This document shows, in pieces, positions 38,186 through 46,732 of a DNA stretch of 64,000 nt (its first letter is position 1; every line of letters starts with the position of its first letter). The position numbers and the translations under genes are program-made. The notes beneath the pieces are model-generated. The model ran no database searches. It saw nothing but the letters and a program-made list of their open reading frames with translations, and was not told the origin of the DNA. This DNA is from Coleofasciculus sp. FACHB-T130 (GTDB taxonomy: Bacteria > Cyanobacteriota > Cyanobacteriia > Cyanobacteriales > FACHB-T130): positions 1 through 64,000 of the forward strand of contig NZ_JACJOG010000046.1 of the NCBI RefSeq assembly GCF_014695375.1, given 5' to 3'.

Positions 38186-38208
38186 CCGCCCCGATCGGGC
38201 GGCTTTTT
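38186..38208 (+). terminator. Second terminator-like hairpin
   Basis: CCGCCC and GGGCGG form a compact stem around CGATC and are followed by CTTTTTG. It lies between leuA and the NudC-type gene and would shield the latter from read-through. Confidence 0.6.
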
Positions 38209-38288
38209 GTATGATGCTGTATGCGATCGCAATGATACGATGAAGGCGACTGCCTCCGGCAGGCTACGCGATCGCACTCTACTCGGAT

Positions 38289-39107
38289 ATGTATCGAACT
38301 TTCATCCCTAGCATTGCTCCACCTCCAGTACAATCTGAACCTGCGTGGTGGTTCACCTTTGTCGGGAATCAGCTGTTGGTTCGACGGGAAGGGACACTCA
38401 GCACAATTCCCACCCTCATCAGTTTGGCAGAGATTGGCTTGGTGCCCGTGCGATCGCAATTTCTTGGCACCCTGGACGATAGACCTTGTTACTCGGCGGA
38501 ACTAGGGAAAGATGCCGTGATAGCCGATGGCATGACTTTGCAAGGACTGCGCGAATTGTACGGCACCTTAGACGAAGACTTGTATGCGCTCAGCAGTCGT
38601 GCGATTCAGATTATGGAATGGGATCGCACCCATCAGTATTGCGGACAGTGTGCGGCTCCCACAACCCAATTACCCAACGAACGTGCCAAGCGTTGTCCTA
38701 AGTGTGGGTTAGTCAATTATCCTCGCCTCTCGCCTGCGGTGATTGTACTTATTTCTCGTGGTGAGGACATATTATTGGCTCGCGCTTCTCGGTTTCCCGC
38801 AGGAATGTACGGTTTGATTGCTGGATTTGTCGAACCGGGAGAATCACTCGAAGAAACAATCGTGCGCGAAGTCCGAGAGGAAGTTGGGATTGAAGTTAAG
38901 GATATTCGCTATTTTGGTTCGCAACCTTGGCCTTTTCCGAACTCACTGATGATTGGATTCACAGCTATCTATGCGAGTGGTGATATTATCATTAACCCAC
39001 AAGAATTGGAGGATGCTGCTTGGTTTAGTAAAGACAACCTACCGTTGATTCCTCCTAAACTGAGCATCGCCCGAACACTTCTCGACTGGTTTGTTTCTAC
39101 GGATTAA
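38289..39107 (+). CDS. nudC: NADH pyrophosphatase NudC
   Basis: A 272 aa Nudix enzyme. Domain order is typical: an N-terminal NudC domain, a zinc ribbon (CGQCAAPT and CPKCGLVNYPRLSP) and a Nudix box (GFVEPGESLEETIVREVREE with a following VGIE). The SQPWPFPNSLMIGF segment is the NudC-specific SQPWPFP motif. It splits NADH to NMNH and AMP and can remove NAD caps from RNA. Length and motifs are complete. It starts with ATG behind a HIP1 site and stands alone. Confidence 0.9.
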   Translation: MYRTFIPSIAPPPVQSEPAWWFTFVGNQLLVRREGTLSTIPTLISLAEIGLVPVRSQFLGTLDDRPCYSAELGKDAVIADGMTLQGLRELYGTLDEDLYALSSRAIQIMEWDRTHQYCGQCAAPTTQLPNERAKRCPKCGLVNYPRLSPAVIVLISRGEDILLARASRFPAGMYGLIAGFVEPGESLEETIVREVREEVGIEVKDIRYFGSQPWPFPNSLMIGFTAIYASGDIIINPQELEDAAWFSKDNLPLIPPKLSIARTLLDWFVSTD

Positions 39108-39221
39108 GCGATTCGAGTCTGTAATAAAAGAAGCGATCGCACTGTTCATTCTCTACATCCAGAGCGTGCGATCGCTATTGGCAAAAATCAAGACATTGAA
39201 ATAAGTTCAACAATAATATCT

Positions 39222-39818
39222 TCAGGTGCTTACTTCTACTGACTCAAACTCAATTTTGTCATATATATCTGCAAGCGTTATTTGAAAAGAAAGGGAATTT
39301 AGAGATACTATTTCATTGGCATCGTCATACTCAGTAAATGTCCAGCGTTTTTGCTCTGTTTTGAAGTATTGCTCAATGTGCATCGTGTATTGGTCAATTA
39401 AGATATATTCTTGAAAACTGGGAATAGTACGATAAGCGGTAAATTTTGCGTCTTTGTCATAACTTCTAGTAGATGCTGACAACACTTCAGCAATCATCAA
39501 AGGGTTAGTAATGGTGTCTCGCCGTCCTTCTTGTAATTGCAATTCACCCTGAACTACCATGACATCTGGATAAGTATAGATACGTTTTCTAGGAATCCAG
39601 AGACGCTGATCGGTGACGAATACTCGATAAGGTTGACGCTTGAGTGCAAAATTGAGCGCGCCACTTAGGTTAAGCGCAATTTGATTGTGATTAGGGGTTC
39701 CGCCAGTCATCAGGGCAATTTCACCATTGATATATTCATGCCGTTCTTCTGAGTTAACCTCAAAATCAAGATATTCTTCAGGTGTGTAAATTTTTTTATC
39801 TTCAGCTTGCATAATCAT
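39222..39818 (-). CDS. Uma2-family (DUF820) putative endonuclease
   Basis: A 198 aa protein of the Uma2 family, greatly expanded in cyanobacteria. It has YTPEEYLDFEVNSEERHEY, INGEIALMTGGTPNHN, YPDVMVVQGE and PLMIAEVLSASTRSYD, which contain the restriction-endonuclease-fold acidic and Lys/Gln positions. Biological function is unknown; they are often linked to mobile DNA. No partner gene is adjacent. Confidence 0.85.
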   Translation of the reverse strand: MIMQAEDKKIYTPEEYLDFEVNSEERHEYINGEIALMTGGTPNHNQIALNLSGALNFALKRQPYRVFVTDQRLWIPRKRIYTYPDVMVVQGELQLQEGRRDTITNPLMIAEVLSASTRSYDKDAKFTAYRTIPSFQEYILIDQYTMHIEQYFKTEQKRWTFTEYDDANEIVSLNSLSFQITLADIYDKIEFESVEVST

Positions 39819-40097
39819 TGTTTCTAAGTTTGAAAATTACACTATTGGGATAAGCCTTCTGGCTAAGTCGGTAAATAAATTATGACAAACTGAATGTTTG
39901 GTTATTGTCCCAGTTTCAATCTTGAGCGATCGCACTGTTAATCCTCTACATCCAGAGTGTGCGATCGCGCTAGCTTAGTTATTCTGGCTAGGCTCTGATA
40001 GAATTTACTCACAAAGCGCTAAAATTATAGGTGCTAGAAGCAAGCTCTAAGCCTTTCTTACTCCAATACACTTACTCCATCTAAACTGGAGGGAAAG

Positions 40098-41213
40098 ATG
40101 GCACAAGCCCAAAATCTACCACCGAAACCAGAAATCACCGATAAGCAAAAAGAAGCGGCGGAAGCAGAAATTCGGGAACAGCGAAAGCCTTTTGACTACA
40201 ATACGAAAGAGTACCCAATCGAATTGCTTGTTCAGAAGTACCTAGACGGAAGAGACGATGACGCTAACGAATTGTTCATACCAGATTACCAACGAGAATT
40301 GGTTTGGGATGATGTAAGGCAATCAAAATTCATTGAATCTGTGCTTCTAGGATTACCAACGCCTTACATTCTCGTGGCTGAAGTTGCTGAAGATAAAAAT
40401 AAGGTGCGTTTTGAAATCATAGACGGTACACAACGTATTCGTACTCTAGCAAGGTTCCTAAACAATGAGCTGAGGCTGGCAGGATTAGAGAAGTTAGAAA
40501 AGCTCAATGGTTTTACATTCGCTGATTTGCCCTTACCTAGACAAAGGCGCTTTAAACGTGAATCAATAAGATTAGTCGAAATCACGATCAGGTCCAATGA
40601 GGAAGTAAGGCGAGATATCTATGAAAGACTTAATAAAGATATTTGGGAACGAGTTAACCTTGGTAGCGTAACTTTCAATGATATGGAGGTGCGCGTTAAT
40701 ATATTACGCGGACCACTTATTGATTTAATTGATGAGCTATCTAAGAGTCCGAAATTTCATAAGTTGTGTTCATTTTCAGAGGCTCTTATTCGTAGACGTG
40801 AACCTGAAGAGTTCGTACTGCGGTTTTTCGCTTATTTAAATAACTATAAAAACTTTGAGCGGCAGGTAACTCAATTCCTTACTAATTACCTAAAAGAAAA
40901 TAATAATGAATCGCTTGATCGTGAAGGAATGCGTATCGAATTTCAGATGATGCTTGATTTTGTAGAAAAATACTTTCCCTATGGATTTCAGAAAGGGATA
41001 AAACGAACTATCACTCCTCGAATTCGGTTTGAGGCAATTTCTGTAGGTGTTGCACTTGCCTTAAGGGAAAAGAGCGATCTTATGCCAACCTCAATAGAGT
41101 GGCTTGATTCGCGAGAATTCAAAGAATACACGACCTTGGATGTAAGCAACTCCAGACTTAAAGTAATTCGGCGTATTGAATTCGTGCGCGATCAACTTCT
41201 CAGTAAATTATGA
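40098..41213 (+). CDS. DUF262 protein, second type
   Basis: A 371 aa protein with a DUF262 domain: FIPDYQRELVWDDVRQSKFI, then ESVLLGLPTPYILV and the core motif FEIIDGTQRIRTLARF. The rest is helical. It is only distantly similar to the DUF262 protein at 13678. GGAGGGAAAG precedes the ATG. The next gene (HEPN) starts 4 bp before its stop, so the two are translationally coupled. Together they look like a nuclease or toxin pair once associated with a cytosine methyltransferase, whose remnant lies just beyond. Confidence 0.8.
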   Translation: MAQAQNLPPKPEITDKQKEAAEAEIREQRKPFDYNTKEYPIELLVQKYLDGRDDDANELFIPDYQRELVWDDVRQSKFIESVLLGLPTPYILVAEVAEDKNKVRFEIIDGTQRIRTLARFLNNELRLAGLEKLEKLNGFTFADLPLPRQRRFKRESIRLVEITIRSNEEVRRDIYERLNKDIWERVNLGSVTFNDMEVRVNILRGPLIDLIDELSKSPKFHKLCSFSEALIRRREPEEFVLRFFAYLNNYKNFERQVTQFLTNYLKENNNESLDREGMRIEFQMMLDFVEKYFPYGFQKGIKRTITPRIRFEAISVGVALALREKSDLMPTSIEWLDSREFKEYTTLDVSNSRLKVIRRIEFVRDQLLSKL

Positions 41214-41908
41214 CTAGCGCATTATTTCAGGACTTCAATGAACGCTCTAGAGAGGTGAGCAAATATTTTATTTTTTTGAAGAGCTTGGAGCAAAAAACTA
41301 CTAAATTAAGTATGGAAAGTAAGGGAGGAAGCTTAAAAATACGAGAAATTGACCCTGAGTTAATAAAAACTTTAAAAGCAAGTGGTTTTCTGTTGCTCTA
41401 TAACTTAGTGGAGGCAACAATGCGAAACGCGATTGAAGCAATATTTGATGAACTTCGAGGTAAAGAGGTTTCCTACGATCAAATTAGGCCTGAGCTTAAG
41501 AAAATTGTCCTCAAAAACCTAAAGAAGCGAGATCCCGGAAAAATTTTTTCAAGCATAAGCGATATTGCGCTTGATATTATTACTGCCGGATTTGATAAAC
41601 AAGATATCTTTTCAGGCAATATTGATGGGAAGAAAATAAGAGAAACAGCGACTGAATACGGATTTTCACACCTGACTGACTATGCTAAAACAGCAGATGG
41701 AAGTGATTTATTAACTATTAAGTCAAACAGGAATGATCTAGCACACGGCATTAAGTCTTTTGCAGAGGTAGGACGAGATAAAACCGCAGATGAGCTTTTA
41801 GAAATCCAGAAGAAGGTTGTCAGGTATCTAAAACAGATACTGCAAAATATTGAGCAATATTTATCTAATCAAGAATACTTAAATTCATTCCCCGGTGGTA
41901 CTCCTTAG
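41210..41908 (+). CDS. MAE_28990/MAE_18760-like HEPN protein
   Basis: A 232 aa protein. The HEPN RNase motif is SNRNDLAHGIKSF (Arg-x4-His) near residue 180, preceded by helices such as FLLLYNLVEATMRNAIEAIF. It fits the HEPN family often found beside DUF262 and cytosine methyltransferases in cyanobacteria. HEPN proteins of this type cut RNA during defence. Its TAG stop overlaps the stop of the convergent methyltransferase remnant (TTAG). Confidence 0.8.
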   Translation: MTSALFQDFNERSREVSKYFIFLKSLEQKTTKLSMESKGGSLKIREIDPELIKTLKASGFLLLYNLVEATMRNAIEAIFDELRGKEVSYDQIRPELKKIVLKNLKKRDPGKIFSSISDIALDIITAGFDKQDIFSGNIDGKKIRETATEYGFSHLTDYAKTADGSDLLTIKSNRNDLAHGIKSFAEVGRDKTADELLEIQKKVVRYLKQILQNIEQYLSNQEYLNSFPGGTP

Positions 41909-42070
41909 GTAAACGGCTCTAGATGATTTAAGATACTTTGAGCAATAACTTGACCCAGTTTCACAGGAACAGCATTTCTAATTAATCGCCCTATAAGATC
42001 AAAAACCACTGGTTCATCAGGAGCTACGAACTCATACTCTGCTGGAAAAGTTTGTAATTTTATGCGAACT
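41905..42070 (-). pseudogene. C-terminal remnant of a DNA cytosine-5 methyltransferase
   Basis: Read on the minus strand, LQTFPAEYEFVAPDE then FDLIGRLIRNAVPVKLGQVI and AQSIL match the end of C5-cytosine methyltransferases (the FP...F and the IGNAVPP...A block). The catalytic PCQ domain is gone; upstream lies only repeat DNA. The gene has been cut off by repeats or a deletion, leaving its convergent HEPN partner. Confidence 0.7.
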
Positions 42071-42086
42071 GACGAGTCAGTGCAAC

Positions 42087-42174
42087 GCGATCGCATCCTT
42101 GCTAAATTTTGGCTGCACGTAAAAGAGCGATCGCATCCTTGCTAAATTTTGGCTGCACGTAAAAGAGCGATCGC
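42087..42174. repeat. Tandem 40-bp repeat bounded by HIP1 sites
   Basis: Two perfect copies of a 40-bp unit (GCGATCGCATCCTTGC, TAAATTTTGGCTGCACGT, AAAAGA) lie in tandem and end in a third HIP1 octamer. Diverged single copies are at 43016-43062 and 45197-45244. Confidence 0.9.
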
Positions 42175-42192
42175 CTATTATCTAGTCTAAGT

Positions 42193-42516
42193 TTAAGCAG
42201 TTGCAGCGGTTTGCTCTTCAGAGAGAAATGCTAGAACAATTCGCTCTCTTGGAATGCCTGCGGCGATTAAGTCTTTGGTGATTCCCTGTTCCATCCCGTC
42301 ATACTCCACCCAAACCTTACCCTCACGCAGAGTCACATAAATCAAATTTCCCCTAACTCTTCGTCCTCTATCCCAACCCACTTGCATCAGTGCATAGCGG
42401 TTTTGCGTGTCGTCAAATACCGTGTCGAGACGAATATCACCGTGAGAAGGCTTGAACTGGGCGTATCGTTGAATTACTTGCTTTACAATGTCCCGTTCTT
42501 GAGTGGTGGTATCCAT
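42193..42516 (-). CDS. xisI: XisI family protein
   Basis: A 107 aa protein matching XisI: IVKQVIQRYAQFKPSHGDI, LDTVFDDTQNRYALMQVGWD, and RVRGNLIYVTLREGKVWVEY, then GIPRERIVLAF. In Anabaena XisH and XisI are needed for XisF-driven excision of the fdxN element. Here no element or recombinase is present, and such solitary XisH/XisI pairs are common in cyanobacteria. It overlaps xisH by 34 bp. Confidence 0.88.
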   Translation of the reverse strand: MDTTTQERDIVKQVIQRYAQFKPSHGDIRLDTVFDDTQNRYALMQVGWDRGRRVRGNLIYVTLREGKVWVEYDGMEQGITKDLIAAGIPRERIVLAFLSEEQTAATA

Positions 42517-42947
42517 TGCTTCACCTCTTGCGCCGCTACATCTACAATAAGCAATTTCATCGGTAACTCACGCCTCACCAACTCACCAATCGGTTCGCTG
42601 AAAATCCCGTCGAAGGTTGTGTCTGCAATAGCGAGATACAATTCACGATCTGGATCGACCTGTTCAAGTAGAAGTCGATAAAGAACATATTGACCAATCG
42701 CTTGCTCCAAATCAGCAATTGCCGAATTGCCTCGAAACTCCTTAATTTCAACAGCGATTCGACTGCTGCCGCGTCTGGCACCAATGAATCGCCCTGCAAT
42801 ACCGCTGACGGCATCTAATCTTGCTGCTAAGTCGATAAACAGAAATCGCTCACCATAGGATATGACATAGGGATCGTCCGTGATTTCCCAACCCTCTTTG
42901 ATGAGAGCTTGCCTGATGATGTTATGGATCGCATCTCGTTGAGGCAT
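42483..42947 (-). CDS. xisH: XisH family protein
   Basis: A 154 aa protein of the XisH family, which has a restriction-endonuclease-like fold: AIHNIIRQALIKEGWEITDD, IDLAARL, IAVEIKEFRGNSAIADLEQA, and GQYVLYRLLL. The Glu and Lys of VEIKEF fit a nuclease ExK. It pairs with the overlapping xisI. The real role outside fdxN excision is unknown. Confidence 0.88.
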   Translation of the reverse strand: MPQRDAIHNIIRQALIKEGWEITDDPYVISYGERFLFIDLAARLDAVSGIAGRFIGARRGSSRIAVEIKEFRGNSAIADLEQAIGQYVLYRLLLEQVDPDRELYLAIADTTFDGIFSEPIGELVRRELPMKLLIVDVAAQEVKQWIPPLKNGTL

Positions 42948-43015
42948 GACTTAATCGGTCACAAGCCGCATGACTAGCTTATGGTACGCTACGCGAACTG
43001 ACTTGTCAGCGCAAC

Positions 43016-43062
43016 GCGATCGCATTCTTTCTAAATTTTGACTGCACGTAGAAGCGCGATCG
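43016..43062. repeat. Dispersed copy of the 40-bp repeat
   Basis: GCGATCGCATTCTTTC then TAAATTTTGACTGCACGT and a closing HIP1 octamer, a diverged copy of the 42087-42174 unit. It is preceded by the GCGAACTGACTTGTCAGCGC palindromic repeat. Confidence 0.8.
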
Positions 43063-43111
43063 CATCCTCAAACAAATGCAAGCGATCGCTCTTCGTGGAA
43101 GATTTCCTGTC

Positions 43112-43555
43112 TTATCTTACGCTCACCTGACGCTTGAATACCGTCTCACTTAACCAACCACTATTCGGGTATTCGTGGATTACTTCAACCTGGTACTTGC
43201 CAGGGGTAAGCTTGTTAAGATTAGCTTCATAGCGGAAATTGCCGACCATGAGGATACATCCACCAGTCTCACGTGGACGGATGGTAACGCGCACTGTTAC
43301 TTTCTTGCCTTTGCGTTCCGCCGCACCGCTGAGCTTCTGGCAAGGAGTTGAGGCAGATAAGTCTGTACGAACCGTAATATTTCCCGCACCACCTTTTGCA
43401 CTCACCAAAGGACGTTCTAACACTTGTCCAGGCGTACCCGGCTGAACGATGAAACGAAACCAGTCAGCTTGAGAAGGGGTGTTCGTTGAGGACACATTTA
43501 AGGGATTGGACGCCAAAAAAGAAGCGAATACACTGGCGAGTAGCAGAGTCTTCAT
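43112..43555 (-). CDS. Exported protein, tandem copy 1
   Basis: A 147 aa protein with a signal peptide (MKTLLLASVFASFLASNPLN). The mature part is beta-rich: DWFRFIVQPGTPGQVLERPL, KKVTVRVTIRPRETGGCILM, and LTPGKYQVEVIHEYPNSGWL. It has two Cys (in PCQKL and GGCIL), probably a disulphide. The family is not recognised; an immunoglobulin-like fold is possible. A close copy lies at 43752. Confidence 0.7.
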   Translation of the reverse strand: MKTLLLASVFASFLASNPLNVSSTNTPSQADWFRFIVQPGTPGQVLERPLVSAKGGAGNITVRTDLSASTPCQKLSGAAERKGKKVTVRVTIRPRETGGCILMVGNFRYEANLNKLTPGKYQVEVIHEYPNSGWLSETVFKRQVSVR

Positions 43556-43751
43556 GGTCGGTTGCTATTAATAAAAGGAAAAAGATGGGAGCGTGCGATG
43601 CTTTAACCTTTATGACACTCAGCATCACTTCTCAGTTCCCTTCAACAGCGATCGCATTCATCACCCGCACTTGCGATCGCAACCTCAAACAAACTTGCGC
43701 GAACTGACTTGTCAGCGCAACGCGATCGCTCTTGGTGGAAGATTTACTGTC

Positions 43752-44192
43752 TTATCTTACGCTCACCTTACGCTTGAATACTGTTCCACTTGGCCAACCA
43801 TTATTCACATAATCGTGGATTACTTCAACCTGGTACTTGCCAGGGGTAAGCTTGTTAAGAGTAGCTTCATAGCGAAAATTGCCGATTGTGGCGATACATC
43901 CACCCTCAGGTTGACGGATGGTAACGCGCACTGTTACTTTCTTTCCTTTGCGTTCCGCCGCACCGCTGAGCTTCTGGCAAGGATCTGATGCAGATAGGTC
44001 TGCACGAATTACAATACTTCCCGCGCCACCTTTTGCACTCACCAAAGGACGTTCTAACGCTTGCCCTGACGTACGTGGTTGAGCAATGAAACGAAACCAG
44101 TCTGCTTGAGAAGGCGTGTTCGTTGAGGACACATTCAAGGGATTAGACGCCAAAATAGAAGCGAATACACTGGCGAGTAGCAGAGTCTTCAT
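43752..44192 (-). CDS. Exported protein, tandem copy 2
   Basis: A 146 aa paralogue of the protein at 43112, highly similar along its length, including the signal peptide and both Cys. Upstream flanks of both genes, with the HIP1 sites and the GAACTGACTTGTCAGCGC palindrome, are also near-identical. The duplication therefore copied a unit of about 640 bp recently. Function unknown. Confidence 0.7.
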   Translation of the reverse strand: MKTLLLASVFASILASNPLNVSSTNTPSQADWFRFIAQPRTSGQALERPLVSAKGGAGSIVIRADLSASDPCQKLSGAAERKGKKVTVRVTIRQPEGGCIATIGNFRYEATLNKLTPGKYQVEVIHDYVNNGWPSGTVFKRKVSVR

Positions 44193-44428
44193 GATCGGTT
44201 TCTATTAATAAAAGAAAAAAGATTGGAGCGTGCCATGCTTTAACCTGTATGACACTCAGCATGACTTCTCAGTTCCCTTCAACAGCGATCGCATTCATCA
44301 CCCGCACTTGCGATCGTAACCTCAAATAAACTTGCGCGAACTGACTTGTCAGCGCAACGCGATCGCTCCATCACGGTGCCATCAATTTCATGCAACCATA
44401 CCAAATAGGTTTCGAGTAGTTGAGCCGC

Positions 44429-45067
44429 ATGAAATACAACTGGATAAAAATTCTGCGCTGGTTTGCGATTGGAGTTCTCATTACTTTAGCAATCTGGCTG
44501 CTCAACAAATATGGGATTGAGCAAGTTCGAGAACAGGTGGATCGGTTTGGCATCTGGGCACCCGCGATCGTGTTTGGGCTGCGCTTTACCAGTATCATCG
44601 TGCCAGTGCTTCCAGGTACTGCTTACGCGATTTTAGCAGGAGGTCTGTTTGGGTTCGCTCAAGGATTGCTAGTCGTTGCGTTGGCAGATTTAGCCTCCTG
44701 TACGTTCAATTTCTATATTGCTCGTCGTTACGGACGAGGTTTAGTAGAGCGATTTGTCGGTCAGCAATTTATGGAAAAAGTCGATCGCCTCGCTCAACAA
44801 CATTTAGAAGGCAACTTTTTCCTGATGACGGGTCTTTTGATGACCGGACTGTTTGATTTTGTCGCTTATGCTGCCGGAATGACTACAATGCGTTGGCAAA
44901 GCTATTTCTTAGCCCTTATCGTCAGCATTCTGATTGCCAAACCGCTTTGGGTCGCTGCTGGCGCTGGAATCTTTGAAGGCAGTCGGTTACTCTTAGGGTT
45001 TGCGATCCTCGGAGCATTCGGCATCGGCATCGTCACCGCTGTTGTCCAACGCCAGTCGAAGCAATGA
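44429..45067 (+). CDS. TVP38/TMEM64 family membrane protein
   Basis: A 212 aa membrane protein of the DedA/VTT (SNARE-associated) superfamily. It has the F-x-x-R motif region GLRFTSIIVPVLPGTAYAIL and a central glycine-rich AGGLFGFAQGLLVV, with about five helices. Family members flip or shuttle phospholipids between leaflets. A TTG 9 bp upstream could also serve as start. Confidence 0.8.
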   Translation: MKYNWIKILRWFAIGVLITLAIWLLNKYGIEQVREQVDRFGIWAPAIVFGLRFTSIIVPVLPGTAYAILAGGLFGFAQGLLVVALADLASCTFNFYIARRYGRGLVERFVGQQFMEKVDRLAQQHLEGNFFLMTGLLMTGLFDFVAYAAGMTTMRWQSYFLALIVSILIAKPLWVAAGAGIFEGSRLLLGFAILGAFGIGIVTAVVQRQSKQ

Positions 45068-45196
45068 CGATCGGCTAGGTGCTGCATGGCAGCGATCCGA
45101 TAAACGCGATCGCAACCTCATACAAACAGAGCGAACTAACAACTCAGCGCTAAGCTAACGCCTCGCTTCGCTGTTTTCATCCCCAAAGGGCTGTAC

Positions 45197-45244
45197 GCGA
45201 TCGCATCCTTGCTAAATTTTGGCTGCACGTAGAAGCGCGATCGC
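45197..45244. repeat. Dispersed copy of the 40-bp repeat
   Basis: Third location of the unit seen at 42087. It again lies between HIP1 octamers and follows a GCTAAGCTAACGCCTCGC/TTCGCTGTTTTCATCCCC-type small repeat, which also occurs at 51735-51790. Confidence 0.8.
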
Positions 45245-45324
45245 CTGTCGTTATAGTTTGAGTTTAGGCAGTTGCGGTAATCTTGCTCCAACTATAATTG
45301 GACAAAAGGCTCTCAGGTAAAGAC

Positions 45325-45711
45325 ATGACTACAGTCGCTATCTTGCCAGTATCTGATGCCAATGGCGAGAGGCTTTATCGAGCGATTGCGCTTGGCGCAC
45401 GCTACGCGAACGCAGGTGATAAGCAATCAACAGGTAAAACCGCAGGTGAAGCGCTCGATGCGTTAACTGCTCAGTTAGAAGGTAGCGAATCGGGTACGTT
45501 ACTGCTTATCCAGAGTTTTCGTCCTGACTGGTTTTTTAGTGCTGGGGAGCAACAGCGTTTATCAGAGTTGATGAGTTTGTGGCGAACAGCACGCGATCGC
45601 GGACAGGTGCTACCTCCAGAACAACAAGCAGAGCTAGATAAACTTGTTGAAGCTGAATTAAAAGCAGCCACAGCCCGAACAGCAGCTTTGGTGCAACAAC
45701 TGAGTCAATAA
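45325..45711 (+). CDS. Conserved protein paired with HNH nuclease
   Basis: A 128 aa protein starting at the ATG at 45325 (MTTVAILPVSDANGERLYRA). The N-terminal half has a small beta-rich part (LLLIQSFRPDWFFS); the C-terminal half is a helical hairpin (LSELMSLWRTARDRGQ and LPPEQQAELDKLVEAELKAA). The family is not recognised. It is directly followed by an HNH nuclease gene in another frame, so it may guide or inhibit that enzyme. Confidence 0.65.
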   Translation: MTTVAILPVSDANGERLYRAIALGARYANAGDKQSTGKTAGEALDALTAQLEGSESGTLLLIQSFRPDWFFSAGEQQRLSELMSLWRTARDRGQVLPPEQQAELDKLVEAELKAATARTAALVQQLSQ

Positions 45712-46109
45712 ACCCTTTCTATACTCTAGTCGCTGATCACGCTGCTCATCGATGTGAATATTGTTATGCTCCAGAGCTAGTTTTCAACTTCCCGTTTGAA
45801 GTCGAACATATTGTCCCTCTTTACCGAGGCGGCGCTGATGCTGAATTCAATTTAGCTCTCGCTTGTCGCTCCTGCAATCTTCGGAAAGGAACTCGCATCA
45901 GTGGAATCGATCCTGAATCCGGTACGGAAGTTCGTCTGTTTAACCCAAGGCAAGACCAATGGGACGACCATTTCCAAGTAGACAGCGATTCTGGAACGCT
46001 TGTGGGAAAAACGCCCATTGCAAGAGTAACAATTGCTTGTTTAGAAATAAATAGTCAAGCACAAGTAACGGCGCGGCAGCTATGGATTCGTCTAAGTTTA
46101 TTTCCTTAA
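45708..46109 (+). CDS. HNH endonuclease lacking a canonical start
   Basis: About 133 codons are open from 45708. The sequence contains YTLVADHAAHRCEYC, FEVEHIVPLYRGGADAEFNL, and ACRSCNLRKGTRISG: the two CxxC pairs and the HNH core (His in VEHIVP, Asn in EFNL) are intact. It ends in ARQLWIRLSLFP, as in other cyanobacterial HNH proteins. No ATG, GTG or TTG lies in frame before the domain; the frame overlaps the end of the preceding gene. Either an unusual start (ATA at 45708 or ATT near 45657), a -1 frameshift, or loss of the start codon must apply. Confidence 0.65.
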   Translation: MNPFYTLVADHAAHRCEYCYAPELVFNFPFEVEHIVPLYRGGADAEFNLALACRSCNLRKGTRISGIDPESGTEVRLFNPRQDQWDDHFQVDSDSGTLVGKTPIARVTIACLEINSQAQVTARQLWIRLSLFP

Positions 46110-46265
46110 CACTACCTATATCGTCATGGGTGAAAAGCTGAACGGCTAGCTTATAGTAAGCTATGCGAATTGACAAGTCAGGGCAACGCGATCGCATATT
46201 AACCCTAAGAATCGCTTGAGAATTTACTCACAAATTTCCCATAGAGAAAACACATTTAAATAGTA

Positions 46266-46299
46266 GTGGGGCAGCGATTATAAATAATCGCTGCCCCAC
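46266..46299 (-). terminator. Strong hairpin after fasciclin gene
   Basis: A perfect 16-bp stem (GTGGGGCAGCGATTAT with its complement) and a 2-nt loop. It starts 29 bp beyond the stop of the fasciclin gene on the minus strand. There is no long T run, but the stem is strong. Confidence 0.65.
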
Positions 46300-46327
46300 A
46301 CAGAGTATTCACTATTTCTTGCGTTAC

Positions 46328-46732
46328 TTACGCAGGAAGCAATACTGTGTCAATGACGTGGATGACACCATTATCAGCAGCAACATCCGCTGTTGCAACT
46401 GTTGCATCATTCACTTTGACGCCACCATTGGAAGCATCAATTTTCACATCTGAACCCTGAACGGTAGTAGCTGACTTCAGCTTAACTACGTCAGATGCCA
46501 TCACTTTGCCGGAAACAACATGATAGGTCAGGATTTGCTTAAGCTTCGGAATATCTTGAAGCAAAGAATCTACTGTACCTGCGGGAAGTTTAGCGAAAGC
46601 TTCATCAGTAGGCGCAAACACAGTGAAGGGACCAGCGCCTTGCAGTGTATCAACCAAACCAGCAGCTTTGACGGCAGCAACTAGGGTGTTAAATGAACCA
46701 GCCTGAACGGCGGTATCAACGATATTAGCCAA
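46328..46732 (-). CDS. Fasciclin-domain protein
   Basis: A 134 aa protein that is a single FAS1 domain: [40 protein letters not shown], and [18 protein letters not shown], then [16 protein letters not shown]1 domains mediate adhesion. No signal peptide is visible at the N-terminus ([14 protein letters not shown]), so location is unclear; this short form is very common in cyanobacteria. A strong hairpin follows the gene. Confidence 0.88.
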   Translation of the reverse strand: MANIVDTAVQAGSFNTLVAAVKAAGLVDTLQGAGPFTVFAPTDEAFAKLPAGTVDSLLQDIPKLKQILTYHVVSGKVMASDVVKLKSATTVQGSDVKIDASNGGVKVNDATVATADVAADNGVIHVIDTVLLPA

